Below, piece by piece: positions 44,404 to 54,395 of a DNA stretch of 64,000 nt. Both the position numbers and the translations under genes were made by a program. This DNA comes from Pseudomonas baetica (lineage in GTDB: Bacteria > Pseudomonadota > Gammaproteobacteria > Pseudomonadales > Pseudomonadaceae). Each line of letters opens with the position of its first letter. The stretch's first letter is position 1. The stretch spans positions 1,922,001 to 1,986,000 of the forward strand of contig NZ_PHHE01000001.1 of assembly GCF_002813455.1 (NCBI RefSeq), in the 5' to 3' direction. The notes beneath the pieces are model-generated. The model saw only the letters and a list, made by a program, of their open reading frames with translations. It ran no database searches and was not told where the DNA came from.

Positions 44404-45747
44404 CTAGCGCTGTTGATTCTTGCGTTTTTCATAACGGGCAAGAATCGGTTGGGTGCTGATGCCGTGCAGCAAAATGCTCAGTGCCACCACGGACAGCGTG
44501 ATGTCGGTACACAGCGTCGCCACCGAATCACTCAGGCCATGGTTCAAGGCATAAAACAAATAGAAAAGACTGCCGATCCCGCGAATGCCGAACCAGCCGA
44601 TCAACAACCGTTGGCGCCCCTCAAGCAAAGATCCCCACGGCATCAGCGTTACGCAAACCGGGCGAATCACGCAGAACAACACGCCACCGACCAACAACGC
44701 GCGCCAGTCCCAGTGCGTCACCAGCAGCACGCCGAGCAGCGTCACCAGAAACACTTCCATGGCCCGTTCGACGAGACCACCAAAGGACAGCATGTCGCCC
44801 ATCATGATCCCGGCGGCGACCTGACTGTCCTGCAGTCGTTCGGTATCGCCATGCACCGCGTGTTGCGGTTCGACGTTCTGATGACCCACCACCGGTTGCA
44901 CCAGATGTTCAGCGGGCGGCTCGCTGGCACCGGTGGAACTCACTTCCACTTGACGCAGGCCAAGTCCGGCAGCGAAGACCGACAGGAACCCATAACCACC
45001 GATGGATTCAGCCACCACATAGGCCAGGGCGATCAGCGCCAAGGCCAGATAGTCGTTGGGGCTCAGGGTGCTGTCGTCGTTGCGCAGGCGCATGGACAGC
45101 GTCAAACGTCCGATGCCGCGGCCCATCCAGTAACCGCTCAGCAGCCCGGCGGGCACGGCCCACAACAGGGCGTGCATAACCCAGCTCAGCCACAGGCCGG
45201 GATGCCCGGAGCCGTCGAGCATCAACATGCCAAGCAGCACAAAGGGGAAGGCGATCCCGTCATTGAGGCCTGCCTCGCCGGACAGGCCAAAGCGCACACT
45301 GTCGACATCCCGCGCATCGTTGACCTGCACCAGCGCCGCGAGCACCGGGTCAGTGGGCGCCAGAATGGCGCCGATCAACAGCGACGGTCCCCACGGCAGT
45401 TGCAAGCCCCAGTGCAGCAACGCGCATACGCCGACGATGGTCAGCACCATCACCGGCCCAGCGAGGCCGAACGCGATTCGCCAGCGTTTATCGCGCAGGG
45501 GCAAACGCAATTTCAGGCCACAGACGAACAACGAAAACAGCACCGCCACTTCCGTCAGGTGCTCCATCCACACCGAGGCGCTATCAACAGACAGTTTCAG
45601 CAGATCGAGGCCGCCGGGACCGATGCCGATCCCCAGCAACAGGCACACGGCCGAGGTGGTGACCGGCATCCAGCGCAGGTACGACGAGGTCAGTGCCAGG
45701 GTCAGCAGCACCGCGCCAAGCACCGCAACCCAGACGACAAAGGTCAT
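44404..45747 (-). CDS. Cation:proton antiporter (CPA1/NhaP type)
   Basis: A 447-residue inner-membrane antiporter with about 12 hydrophobic segments. The segment SLLIGAILAPTDPVLAA carries the TDP-type motif of CPA1 exchangers and LSGEAGLNDGIAFPF supplies the conserved acidic ND/E site; GWFGIRGIGSLFYLFY lies in the last third. A hydrophilic insert (about residues 280-310) faces a loop. It should exchange Na+ or K+ for H+. ATG at 45747. No adjacent regulatory TrkA-like gene is seen. Confidence 0.88.
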   Translation of the reverse strand: MTFVVWVAVLGAVLLTLALTSSYLRWMPVTTSAVCLLLGIGIGPGGLDLLKLSVDSASVWMEHLTEVAVLFSLFVCGLKLRLPLRDKRWRIAFGLAGPVMVLTIVGVCALLHWGLQLPWGPSLLIGAILAPTDPVLAALVQVNDARDVDSVRFGLSGEAGLNDGIAFPFVLLGMLMLDGSGHPGLWLSWVMHALLWAVPAGLLSGYWMGRGIGRLTLSMRLRNDDSTLSPNDYLALALIALAYVVAESIGGYGFLSVFAAGLGLRQVEVSSTGASEPPAEHLVQPVVGHQNVEPQHAVHGDTERLQDSQVAAGIMMGDMLSFGGLVERAMEVFLVTLLGVLLVTHWDWRALLVGGVLFCVIRPVCVTLMPWGSLLEGRQRLLIGWFGIRGIGSLFYLFYALNHGLSDSVATLCTDITLSVVALSILLHGISTQPILARYEKRKNQQR

Positions 45748-45820
45748 GACTCACCGCCGGCTGATGCTTCAGGTATGGGAAGCCGCCCGGTCGGCGGCTT
45801 CAGTTTTTTATCGCAAACGG

Positions 45821-46678
45821 TCACAGCATCGGTTTGCCGCCGGTCACGCCGTAGCGCTGGCCGGTGATGTAACTGGCTTCGTCCGAGGCCAGCAGCACGT
45901 AGATCGGCGCGACTTCCACCGGCTGTCCGGGGCGACCCAGCGGGGTTTCGGCGCCGAAGTTCTGCACCTCGTCATCGGGCATGGTCGAGACGATCAGCGG
46001 CGTCCAGATCGGCCCCGGCGCCACGCAGTTCACCCGAATCTCCTTGGGCCCGAGCATCTGCGCCAGGCCACCGGTGAAGTTGGCAATCGCGCCTTTGGTG
46101 GTGGCGTAGGCGAGCAGGGTGGGTTTGGGCATGTCCGAGTTGATCGAACTGGTATTAATGATCGATGCACCTGGGCGCATGTGTTTGATGGCTGCCTGAC
46201 ACAGCCGGAATATGGCGGTGATGTTGACGTCGAAGGTCATCACCCATTCGTCATCGGGGATGTCTTCGAAGTTTTCGTGGGTCATCTGGAACGCGGCGTT
46301 GTTGACCAGCACGTCGATGCGCCCGAAACGTTCGACGGTTTGATCGACCAAGGCCTGGCACTGGGCTTTTTGCGCGATATCGCCTGGCAGCAACAGGCAT
46401 TGGCGACCGGCCTGTTCGACCCAGCGCGCGGTTTCCTTGGCGTCTTCGTGTTCGTTGAGATAAGCGACGGCGACGTCAGCGCCTTCACGGGCAAAGGCGA
46501 TCGCCACGGCGCGACCGATGCCACTGTCACCGCCGGTGATCAGGGCGATTTTGCCGGCCAGCCGCCCGGAACCGACGTAGCTTTGTTCGCCACAGTCAGG
46601 GTACGGCTCCATTTTGCGTTGCGAACCGGGAACGGCTTGCGCCTGCGCGGGGAAGGGTGGTTTCGGGTAAGCGGTCAT
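45821..46678 (-). CDS. SDR-family oxidoreductase (YghA / stress protein type)
   Basis: A 285-residue short-chain dehydrogenase. It has the long N-terminal extension of the YghA subgroup (PKPPFPAQAQAVPGSQRKM), the cofactor motif TGGDSGIG at residues 48-55, NNAA near 127, catalytic Ser in INTSSINS, and YxxxK in AYATTKGA. Members are NADPH/NAD-dependent reductases or glucose-dehydrogenase-like enzymes often linked to osmotic or general stress; the substrate is unknown. It lies 73 bases upstream of the antiporter on the same strand and could be co-transcribed. Confidence 0.87.
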   Translation of the reverse strand: MTAYPKPPFPAQAQAVPGSQRKMEPYPDCGEQSYVGSGRLAGKIALITGGDSGIGRAVAIAFAREGADVAVAYLNEHEDAKETARWVEQAGRQCLLLPGDIAQKAQCQALVDQTVERFGRIDVLVNNAAFQMTHENFEDIPDDEWVMTFDVNITAIFRLCQAAIKHMRPGASIINTSSINSDMPKPTLLAYATTKGAIANFTGGLAQMLGPKEIRVNCVAPGPIWTPLIVSTMPDDEVQNFGAETPLGRPGQPVEVAPIYVLLASDEASYITGQRYGVTGGKPML

Positions 46679-46785
46679 CGCGGGTCTCCGAGTCTCATGG
46701 CGGGTATGGGCGGTTGACCCGGTGTGTTTGCCGTGAGTTCGATCGGATTTGCGATGGATGTTTTGTCATGAACACTACAAGCCAA

Positions 46786-46875
46786 TGTGGGAGCGAGCCT
46801 GCTCGCGAAGGCGGTGTGTCATTCAACATTTGTGTTGGTTGACAGGACGCTTTCGCGAGCAGGCTCGCTCCCACA
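46786..46875. repeat. REP doublet between convergently placed gene ends
   Basis: TGTGGGAGCGAGCCTGCTCGCGAAGGCG and an inverted copy, separated by about 35 bases. It lies upstream of the SDR gene and just after the stop of the C-S lyase gene. Confidence 0.9.
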
Positions 46876-46898
46876 AGGGCGTTGCTATTGACTCGGCA

Positions 46899-48047
46899 CT
46901 AGCGATTGGCCAGAGCCCGCTCCATCCGCGCAATACCTTCTTCAAGCAATGCACGCGGGCAGCCGAAGTTCAGGCGCACGAATTGCTGGTGCTGATCGCC
47001 GAAGTCCAGCCCGGCACTCAGGCCGACCTTGGCCTGCTCAAGAAAGAACTGCTGCGGATTGGCCAGGTCCAGCGCCGAACAATCGAGCCACGCCAGGTAA
47101 GTCCCCTGCGGCACATTGAGGGTCACGCCCGGCAAACGGCTGCGTACGGCTTCAACCAGATAATCACGATTGGCCTGCAAATAGGTTTTCAACTCGGCCA
47201 GCCACGGCGCGCCTTCGCGGTAAGCCACGCGGGTGGCTTCCATGCCCAGCGGGTTGACGCTGTCGACCATGCCGCAACGGGCGTGATTGACGCGCTCACG
47301 CAGGGCGGCGTCCTGGATGATCATGAACGAGGTCTTGAGACCGGCGATGTTGTACGCCTTGCTGGCCGACATCAGGGTGATGGTGCGTTGGGCGATTTCC
47401 GGGCTCAGGGAGGCGGTCGGAATGTGTACGCGGCCGTCGAAGCACAGTTCGGCGTGGATTTCGTCAGAGATGATCCACGCGTCCTGCGCCACACAGATGT
47501 CGGCCACGGCTTGCAGTTCTTCGCGGTCGAACACTTTGCCGAGCGGGTTGTGCGGGTTGCTCAGCAGCAGCGCGCCGCCACCTTTCAGCGATTCACCCAG
47601 GGTGTCCAGCGGCGTGGCGTAGGTGCCATCAGGCTGCGCGACAAATTCCAGTTCAACCTTGTTCAAGCCCCAATGGCCAGGCGCATGGCGCAGCGGCGGG
47701 TAATTCGGCACTTGCACCACGACGTTCTGCTGCGGTTGCACCAACGCTTTCAGCGCCATGTTGAAACCGGATTCAACACCCGGCAGAAAGATCAGCTCTT
47801 GCGGCTCGACCTTCCAGGCAAACTTGTTCCAGAGGTCGGCAACAATGGCCTCGCGCAGATTGTCCTGAGGCACGCTGTAGCCCACCAACGGGTGCAGCAA
47901 GCGCTGTTGCAAAGCCTCGATCACCACCGGTGGCGCAGCGAAATCCATATCAGCGACCCACATCGGCAGCACGTCGGCCGAATAGCGGCTCCACTTGGTG
48001 CTGCCGGTGTGGTGGCGGTCGAATACCTGATCAAAATCGAAAGTCAT
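46899..48047 (-). CDS. patB: MalY/PatB-type PLP-dependent C-S lyase (aminotransferase class I/II fold)
   Basis: A 382-residue PLP enzyme. The N-terminal signature KWSRYSADVLPMWVADMDF is diagnostic of MalY/PatB cystathionine beta-lyase-like proteins. The fold is completed by LLLSNPHNPLGKVF (cofactor Asn), ISDEIHAELCF (Asp/Glu) and the Schiff-base lysine in SASKAYNIAG. It should cleave C-S bonds of cystathionine or S-conjugates to thiols, pyruvate and ammonia. The frame extends to 48116, but the family N terminus begins at the ATG 48047. It diverges from fdnG across a perfect long inverted repeat. Confidence 0.88.
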   Translation of the reverse strand: MTFDFDQVFDRHHTGSTKWSRYSADVLPMWVADMDFAAPPVVIEALQQRLLHPLVGYSVPQDNLREAIVADLWNKFAWKVEPQELIFLPGVESGFNMALKALVQPQQNVVVQVPNYPPLRHAPGHWGLNKVELEFVAQPDGTYATPLDTLGESLKGGGALLLSNPHNPLGKVFDREELQAVADICVAQDAWIISDEIHAELCFDGRVHIPTASLSPEIAQRTITLMSASKAYNIAGLKTSFMIIQDAALRERVNHARCGMVDSVNPLGMEATRVAYREGAPWLAELKTYLQANRDYLVEAVRSRLPGVTLNVPQGTYLAWLDCSALDLANPQQFFLEQAKVGLSAGLDFGDQHQQFVRLNFGCPRALLEEGIARMERALANR

Positions 48048-48369
48048 GCGCGGTCTCGTGAAGGCGGGTTGTTCAGGGGCGCCATGATAAACCCATGACC
48101 CTGCAGGAACACCCAAAACCTTGTGGGAGGGGGCTTGCTCCCGAATGCGCTGGGTCAGTCACATTGTTGTTTCTGACCCAGCGCATTCGGGAGCAAGCCC
48201 CCTCCCACAGGTTCCACAGCGCTTGACCGATTGTCGCCGACGGTCGGTTTTCACACAGATCGTATGGTCTTTGTCTACAGTGAAAAAGTCGGCACACGTT
48301 TGCCGCAACCGTGATTGTCCAGAAAAAGCCCGGCTCAAGTACCGGGTTCCACCTGATCAGGAGTGCACG
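48048..48369. other. Divergent regulatory region between patB and fdnG
   Basis: 322 bases holding the 37-bp inverted repeat and, in its right part (48210-48369), the fdnG promoter. I see no clear FNR or NarL site. GGAG precedes the fdnG ATG at good spacing. Confidence 0.45.
48122..48209. repeat. Perfect 37-bp inverted repeat (REP doublet)
   Basis: The arms 48122-48158 and 48173-48209 are exactly complementary over 37 bases, beyond the usual REP core, around a 14-base loop. It is the most perfect palindrome in the window and lies between divergent patB and fdnG. Confidence 0.92.
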
Positions 48370-51300
48370 ATGGATCTCAGCCGTCGTCAATTCTTCAAGG
48401 TCGCCGGTATCGGCCTTGCAGGCTCTAGCCTGGGCGCGTTGGGCATGGCCCCGACGCAGGCCTTCGCCGAGCAGGTGCGTCACTTCAAGCTTGCCCACAC
48501 CCATGAAACCCGCAACACCTGCCCGTATTGCTCGGTCGGTTGCGGCTTGATCATGTACAGCCAGGGCGATACCTCGAAGAACGTCGCGCAAAACATCATC
48601 CACATCGAGGGCGACGCCGACCATCCGGTCAACCGCGGCACCTTGTGTCCAAAAGGCGCGGGCCTGCTGGACTTCATTCACAGCCCGGGCCGCTTGCTGT
48701 ATCCGCAAACGCGCAAGCCCGGCAGCAGCGAATGGACGCGGATCAGTTGGGACGAGGCGCTGGATCGCGTCGCCGACCTGATGAAGGCCGACCGCGACGC
48801 CAACTTCATCGAGAAGAATGCCAATGGGCAAACGGTGAACCGCTGGGTGTCCAGCGGGTTCCTCGCAGCCTCGGCGGCGTCCAATGAAGCCGGCTACATC
48901 ACCCAGAAGGTGATTCGCAGCCTCGGCATGCTGGGGTTCGATAACCAGGCGCGTGTCTGACACGGCCCGACGGTGGCAAGTCTTGCCCCGACGTACGGCC
49001 GTGGTGCCATGACCAACACCTGGACCGATATCGCCAACGCGAATCTGATCCTGGTGATGGGTGGCAACGCCGCAGAAGCGCATCCGTGCGGCTTCAAATG
49101 GGTGACCGAAGCCAAGGCACACAACGCTGCGCGGCTGATTGTGGTCGATCCGCGTTTTACCCGGACCGCTTCGGTGGCCGACTACTACGCGCCGATCCGC
49201 ACCGGCACCGACATCGCCTTCATGGGCGGGTTGATCAATTACCTGCTGACCGAAGACAAGATCCAGCACGAGTACGTGCGCAACTACACCGATGTCTCGT
49301 TCATCGTCAAAGCCGGCTATGGCTTCGAAGACGGAATATTCAGCGGCTACGACGCAGCCAAACGCAGCTACACCGACAAGTCCGGCTGGGGCTACGAGCT
49401 GGGTGAGGACGGCTTCGTCAAAGTCGACCCGACCCTGCAAGACCCGCGCTGCGTCTATCAACTGATGAAGCAGCATTACAGCCGCTACAACATCGAACTG
49501 GCGAGCCAGATCTGCGGCATGCCGGTCGACGCCATGCAGAAAATCTGGGACGAAATCGCCACTTGCTCGACACCGGGCAAGACCATGACGATTCTCTACG
49601 CCCTCGGCTGGACGCAGCACTCGATCGGCGCGCAGATCATCCGCAGTGCGGCGATGGTGCAACTGCTGCTGGGCAACGTCGGCATGCCGGGCGGGGGCGT
49701 GAATGCCTTGCGTGGGCACTCCAATATTCAGGGGCTGACCGACCTGGGCCTGCTGTCCAACGCGCTGCCGGGTTACTTGACCCTCGGCAGTGACACCGAG
49801 CAGGACTACAGCGCCTTCATCAATAAACGCACGCAAGTGCCACTGCGCCCGGGCCAACTGTCGTACTGGCAGAACTACAGCAAGTTCCACGTCAGCCTGA
49901 TGAAATCCTGGTACGGCGCCAACGCCACGCTGGAGAACAACTGGAATTACGACTACCTGCCAAAACTGGACATCCCCAACTACGACGTCCTGAAAATGTT
50001 CGACCTGATGAGCCAGGGCAAGGTCAACGGCTACATCTGCCAAGGCTTCAACCCGATAGCGGCGTTGCCGGACAAGAACCGGGTGATGGGCGCGCTGGCC
50101 AAGCTGAAATGGTTGGTGGTGATGGACCCGCTGGCCACCGAGACCTCGGAGTTCTGGCACAACGTCGGGCCGTACAACGACGTGAAAAGCGAAGAGATCC
50201 AGACCGAAGTCATTCGCCTGCCGACCACCTGTTTTGCCGAGGAGGACGGCTCGCTGGTCAACAGCAGCCGCTGGCTGCAATGGCACTGGAAAGGCGCCGA
50301 TGGCCCGGGCGAAGCGCAAACCGACATTCGCATCATGAGCGAACTGTTCCTGCGCCTGCGCAAGCGTTATCAGGCCGAGGGCGGCAAGTTCCCCGATCCG
50401 CTGTTGAAACTGTCGTGGCCGTACAAGATCCCGGACGAGCCTTCGCCAGAAGAGTTGGCCAAGGAACTCAATGGCAGCGCCGTCTCCGATTTCACCGATG
50501 CCACCGGCGCAACAATCAAGGGTGGCACGCAACTGGCCGGGTTCGGTCAGCTCAAGGATGACGGCAGCACCGCGTCCGGCTGCTGGATCTTCGCCGGCAG
50601 CTGGACTGAGGCCGGTAATCAGATGGCCCGGCGCGACAATTCCGATCCGTACGGCATGCATCAGCATCAAGGCTGGGCGTGGGCCTGGCCGGCCAACCGG
50701 CGGATTCTCTACAACCGCGCTTCGGCGGATGTCGCAGGCAAACCGTGGGACCCGAAAAAACGGCTGGTGTGGTGGAACGGCAAGGCCTGGGGCGGCACCG
50801 ATGTGCCGGACTACAAGGCCGATGTGCCGCCGGAATCCGGTATGAACCCGTTCATCATGAACCCCGAAGGCGTGGCGCGGTTTTTCGCCGTCGACAAGAT
50901 GAACGAGGGGCCATTCCCCGAGCACTACGAGCCGTTCGAAACGCCAATCGGCATCAACCCGCTGCACCCGCAAAACAAGAAAGCCACCAGCAACCCGGCG
51001 GCGCGGATCTTCGATTCGGTCTGGGAAAGCCTCGGCGAAGCCAAGGACTTCCCGTACGCCGGCACCAGTTACCGGCTGACCGAGCATTTCCACTTCTGGA
51101 GCAAGCACTGCAAGTTGAACGCGATTGCCCAGCCAGAACAGTTTGTCGAGATCGGCGAAGTGCTGGCGAAAGAGAAGGGCATCGTGGCCGGCGACAAGGT
51201 GCGCGTGAGCTGTAAACGCGGCTTTATTGAAGCAGTGGCAGTGGTGACGAAAAGGATCCGGCCGTTGCAGGTCAACGGCCAGGTCGTGCATCAGATCGGC

Positions 51301-51435
51301 ATCCCGCTGCACTGGGGGTTCACCGGCCTGACGCGTCACGGTTACCTGACCAATACCCTGGTGCCGTTCCTCGGCGATGGCAATACACAGACCCCGGAAT
51401 CCAAGTCATTCCTGGTCAACGTGGAGAAACTGTAA
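48370..51435 (+). CDS. fdnG: Formate dehydrogenase-N major subunit, selenoprotein
   Basis: A 1021-residue molybdopterin enzyme read through an in-frame UGA at 48958-48960 (Sec197; E. coli FdnG uses Sec196). A Tat signal starts the protein (MDLSRRQFFKVAG), then a [4Fe-4S] site (TCPYCSVGCGL ... TLCPKGAG). The UGA follows GFDNQARV and precedes HGPTVA, the conserved active-site context, and a hairpin follows at once. The remaining 824 residues carry the bis-MGD domains without any further stop. It oxidises formate to CO2 at the periplasmic face and passes electrons to FdnH. selA, selB and selC are encoded downstream, so the UGA is functional and not a mutation. Confidence 0.96.
48958..48960 (+). 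other. Selenocysteine UGA codon of fdnG
   Basis: TGA lies in frame at codon 197 with the family context R-V-U-H-G-P. It is decoded by the tRNA-Sec at 57728-57823 with SelA and SelB. Confidence 0.96.
48961..49005 (+). promoter_or_regulatory. SECIS-like element downstream of the fdnG UGA
   Basis: Just after the UGA, GGCA-AGTCT-TGCC (about 48974-48986) forms a short stem whose loop resembles the AGGUCU-type loop bound by bacterial SelB. Outer bases (CGGCC near 48965 with GGCCG near 48999) can extend the stem. Position and loop fit the bacterial SECIS rule; the precise pairing is my inference. Confidence 0.75.
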
Positions 51436-52371
51436 ATGGCCAGCCAAGACATTATTGCCCGCTCGGCCACCACCACAGTGCCGCCGTCGGTGAGGAATCA
51501 GGAAGCGGTGGCCAAGCTGATCGACACCACCAAATGCATCGGCTGCAAGGCCTGCCAGGTTGCCTGCTCGGAATGGAACGAGCTGCGCGACGAGGTCGGC
51601 CACAACCACGGCACCTACGACAATCCGCAGGACTTGAGCGCCGAAACCTGGACGCTGATGCGCTTCACCGAGCACGAAACCGACGCCGGCAACCTCGAAT
51701 GGCTGATCCGCAAGGACGGCTGCATGCACTGCGCCGAGCCCGGATGTCTGGCGGCATGCCCGAGCCCCGGCGCGATCATCAAACACGCCAACGGCATCGT
51801 CGACTTCGATCAGGATCACTGCATCGGTTGCGGTTATTGCATCACCGGTTGCCCGTTCAACATTCCGCGCATCTCGCAGAAAGACCACAAGGCCTACAAA
51901 TGCACCTTGTGTTCGGATCGCGTCGCGGTGGGGCTGGAGCCGGCTTGCGTAAAAACCTGCCCGACCGGCGCCATCGTTTTCGGCACCAAGGAAGACATGA
52001 AGGAACACGCCGCCGAACGCATCGTCGATCTGAAAAGCCGTGGCTTTGAAAACGCCGGTTTGTACGACCCCGCAGGCGTCGGCGGCACGCATGTGATGTA
52101 CGTGCTGCACCACGCCGATACACCGAACATCTACGCCAATCTGCCGCAAGATCCGGCGATCAGCCCGTTGGTGGGCCTGTGGAAAGGCATTAGCAAACCG
52201 CTGGGTCTGCTGGCCATGGGCGCGGCGGTGCTGGCCGGGTTTTTCCACTATGTGCGCATCGGGCCGAACCGGGTTGAGGAGGATGAACATCCGACAGCGC
52301 CCGACACCTCGGTGCATGTCGTCGACCCGGCGGTGCACACCTTCGACCCACGCGGGGAGGACCGGCCATGA
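51436..52371 (+). CDS. fdnH: Formate dehydrogenase-N iron-sulfur subunit
   Basis: A 311-residue electron-transfer subunit with four ferredoxin-type Cys clusters: [35 protein letters not shown] and CTLCSDR...CVKTC. A C-terminal TM anchor ([17 protein letters not shown]) follows near residues 260-285. It conducts electrons from FdnG to the cytochrome subunit. The ATG follows the fdnG stop directly, so they are translated as a unit. Confidence 0.95.
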   Translation: MASQDIIARSATTTVPPSVRNQEAVAKLIDTTKCIGCKACQVACSEWNELRDEVGHNHGTYDNPQDLSAETWTLMRFTEHETDAGNLEWLIRKDGCMHCAEPGCLAACPSPGAIIKHANGIVDFDQDHCIGCGYCITGCPFNIPRISQKDHKAYKCTLCSDRVAVGLEPACVKTCPTGAIVFGTKEDMKEHAAERIVDLKSRGFENAGLYDPAGVGGTHVMYVLHHADTPNIYANLPQDPAISPLVGLWKGISKPLGLLAMGAAVLAGFFHYVRIGPNRVEEDEHPTAPDTSVHVVDPAVHTFDPRGEDRP

Positions 52372-53033
52372 GCAACAAGACGATCCTGCGTTACACCGCC
52401 AACCAGCGCACCAATCACTGGCTGGTGGCGATTTTGTTCTTCATGGCCGGGCTGTCGGGGCTGGCGTTGTTTCATCCGTCGATGTTCTGGCTGACCCACC
52501 TGTTTGGCGGTGGGCCGTGGACGCGGATTCTGCACCCGTTCATGGGCGTGGCGATGTTCGTGTTGTTCCTCGGGCTGGTGTTCAATTTCTGGCGCGCCAA
52601 CGTCTTCATCGCCAATGACCGGCAGTGGCTGCGGCGCATTGATCGGGTGCTGGTCAATGACGAAGAATCCGTGCCGCCGGTTGGCAAGTACAACGCCGGG
52701 CAGAAGTTGCTGTTCTGGACTTTACTGCTGTGCATGCTGGCGTTGCTGTTCACCGGGCTGGTGATCTGGCGCGCCTGGTTCAGTGCGTATTTCGGCATCA
52801 GCGTGATCCGCTGGTCAATGCTGCTGCATGCCCTGGCCGGGTTTGTGCTGATTCTGAGCATCATCATTCACATCTACGCCGGGCTGTGGATCAAGGGTTC
52901 GGTCGATGCAATGATGCACGGCTGGGTCAGCCGTGCCTGGGCGAAGAAACATCACGCACTCTGGTACCGCGACATCACCCGCGATGAACGTAACCCGGAC
53001 GTGCCGGAGCGACCGATCACCAAAAAGGGCTGA
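52368..53033 (+). CDS. fdnI: Formate dehydrogenase-N cytochrome b556 subunit
   Basis: A 221-residue membrane subunit with four hydrophobic segments and histidines in the expected heme-ligand positions ([43 protein letters not shown]). It accepts electrons from FdnH and reduces quinone. The start overlaps the fdnH stop by four bases. The C-terminal tail is basic and cytoplasmic. Confidence 0.94.
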   Translation: MSNKTILRYTANQRTNHWLVAILFFMAGLSGLALFHPSMFWLTHLFGGGPWTRILHPFMGVAMFVLFLGLVFNFWRANVFIANDRQWLRRIDRVLVNDEESVPPVGKYNAGQKLLFWTLLLCMLALLFTGLVIWRAWFSAYFGISVIRWSMLLHALAGFVLILSIIIHIYAGLWIKGSVDAMMHGWVSRAWAKKHHALWYRDITRDERNPDVPERPITKKG

Positions 53034-53036
53034 CCT

Positions 53037-53963
53037 TTGCCAACCATTCTCGAACCCGGACAAATCGAAGCGGCGGCCAGTTCGCCGCCGTTTCTGCACC
53101 TGCCGCCGCACACTCTGTTCACCCTGCGCGCTCAACGTCTGGAGCAATTGGCCGAAGGGCATCCGCTGGCTGACTATTTACGCTTGATCGCCGGTTTATG
53201 CCGGGCGCAGCAACAAGTGCTGGATGATCCGCCCTCAACAGAAACCGTCGATCAGCAACGCCTTGAGCTGTGTCAGCAGCACGGCATGCCGCCGTTCGCT
53301 GCCGATACCCTGGTGCGCGAAGATGACTGGCAAGTCTGGCTGGACGCTTTGCTGCAAGGCTATACGCCGCCGGAGCAGCCCGCCGTGGTCGACGCGCTCA
53401 CCACGCTGCGCAGCGCGAGTTCCGGCCAATTGCGGGTCTGGGCGGTGGCGCTGGTCAGCGGCCAATATTCAATGGTGCCGGCGGCGCTGGTGCCATTTTT
53501 GGGCGCGGCGTTGCAAGCGGCATGGAGCCATTGGCTGCTCAGCGTGCCCAATCTGCAACTGACTCCCGGCAACAGCCTCGGCCAATGCCCGGCCTGTGGA
53601 TCGCCCGCCATGGCCGGGGTGATCCGCCATCGCGGCAAGCACAACGGTCTGCGTTATCTGGTGTGTTCGCTGTGCGCCTGTGAATGGCATGTGGTGCGGG
53701 TCAAGTGCGTGTATTGCGAGTCGAGCAAAGGCCTCGATTACCTGAGCCTTGAGGACGATCGCCACGCCGCCAATCAGGCGCCGCTGCGCGCGGAAGTCTG
53801 CCCGAGCTGTAACACCTATCTGAAACTGCTTTATCTGGAGAACGATGCCGACGGCGAGGCATTGTCGGCGGATCTCACCAGCCTGCTGCTCGACATGCGC
53901 CTGGCCCAGGACGGCTTTCAGCGTCTGGCGCCGAATCTGTTGCTGGCGCCGGGAGACGAATGA
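53037..53963 (+). CDS. fdhE: Formate dehydrogenase accessory protein
   Basis: A 308-residue cytoplasmic protein starting at TTG 53037, three bases after fdnI. Four CxxC motifs (CPACG, CSLCAC, CVYC, CPSC) form the rubredoxin-like metal sites of FdhE. The N terminus TILEPGQIEAAASSPPFLHL matches the family. FdhE binds the Tat-dependent catalytic subunit and is needed for active formate dehydrogenase. The start codon TTG may keep its expression low. Confidence 0.9.
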   Translation: MPTILEPGQIEAAASSPPFLHLPPHTLFTLRAQRLEQLAEGHPLADYLRLIAGLCRAQQQVLDDPPSTETVDQQRLELCQQHGMPPFAADTLVREDDWQVWLDALLQGYTPPEQPAVVDALTTLRSASSGQLRVWAVALVSGQYSMVPAALVPFLGAALQAAWSHWLLSVPNLQLTPGNSLGQCPACGSPAMAGVIRHRGKHNGLRYLVCSLCACEWHVVRVKCVYCESSKGLDYLSLEDDRHAANQAPLRAEVCPSCNTYLKLLYLENDADGEALSADLTSLLLDMRLAQDGFQRLAPNLLLAPGDE

Positions 53964-54395
53964 GCACAGCGTCTACACTCCTACAAAATCTGTGGAAGCG
54001 GCAGCGTGCTGGCGCTTCTTGTGGGAGGGGGCTTGCTCCCGAAAGGGCCGTGTCAGTGACCTCATCAGAGGCTGATTCACCGCCTTCGCGAGCAAGCCCG
54101 CTCCCACAGGTCCGGTTATGTCTGGCGATTTTTTTGTGGGAGGGGGCTTGCTCCCGAAGAGGCCGTGTCAGTGACCTCATCAGAGACTGACTCACCGCCT
54201 TCGCGAGCAAGCCCGCTCCCACAGGTCCGGTTATGTCGGGCAATTTTTTGTGGGAGGGAGCTTGCTCCCGAAGGGGCCGTGTCAGTTGCATCATCAGAGG
54301 CTGATTCACCGCCTTCGCGAGCAAGCCCGCTCCCACAGGTTTGACGGTGTGCTGTACCTGGACACCGGACAGTCTTTTGTTTTCGGGAGTGGCTG
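53964..54395. other. Gap between fdhE and selA filled by the REPIN array
   Basis: 432 bases with no supported gene. Three tandem REPINs occupy 320 of them. They separate fdnGHI-fdhE from selAB and may end or process the upstream transcript. Confidence 0.6.
54020..54339. repeat. Tandem array of three REP doublets (REPINs)
   Basis: Units begin at 54020, 54135 and 54249, so the period is about 114-115 bases. Each has the arms TGTGGGAGGGGGCTTGCTCC and GCGAGCAAGCCCGCTCCCAC with a conserved centre (GGCCGTGTCAGT), joined by the spacer TCCGGTTATGTC. The small differences between units are single substitutions. Confidence 0.92.

Noticed and set aside
44188..45867. A 559-codon plus-strand frame opposite the antiporter
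   Set aside because: The product is rich in His and Gln with no hydrophobic core; the minus strand encodes a clear CPA1 antiporter.
48370..48960. Reading fdnG as interrupted by a nonsense mutation at 48958
   Set aside because: The UGA is at the exact selenocysteine position, has a SECIS-like hairpin, and selA, selB and selC lie downstream.
48073..51339. A 1088-codon open frame on the minus strand opposite fdnG
   Set aside because: It mirrors the codon bias of fdnG, lacks any recognisable domain, and its composition (rich in His, Gln, Arg, Val) is typical of an antisense shadow in GC-rich DNA.
54020..54339. CRISPR array
   Set aside because: There are three repeats with a 114-base period, but the units are palindromic REP doublets with nearly identical spacers, not unique spacers, and no cas genes are nearby.
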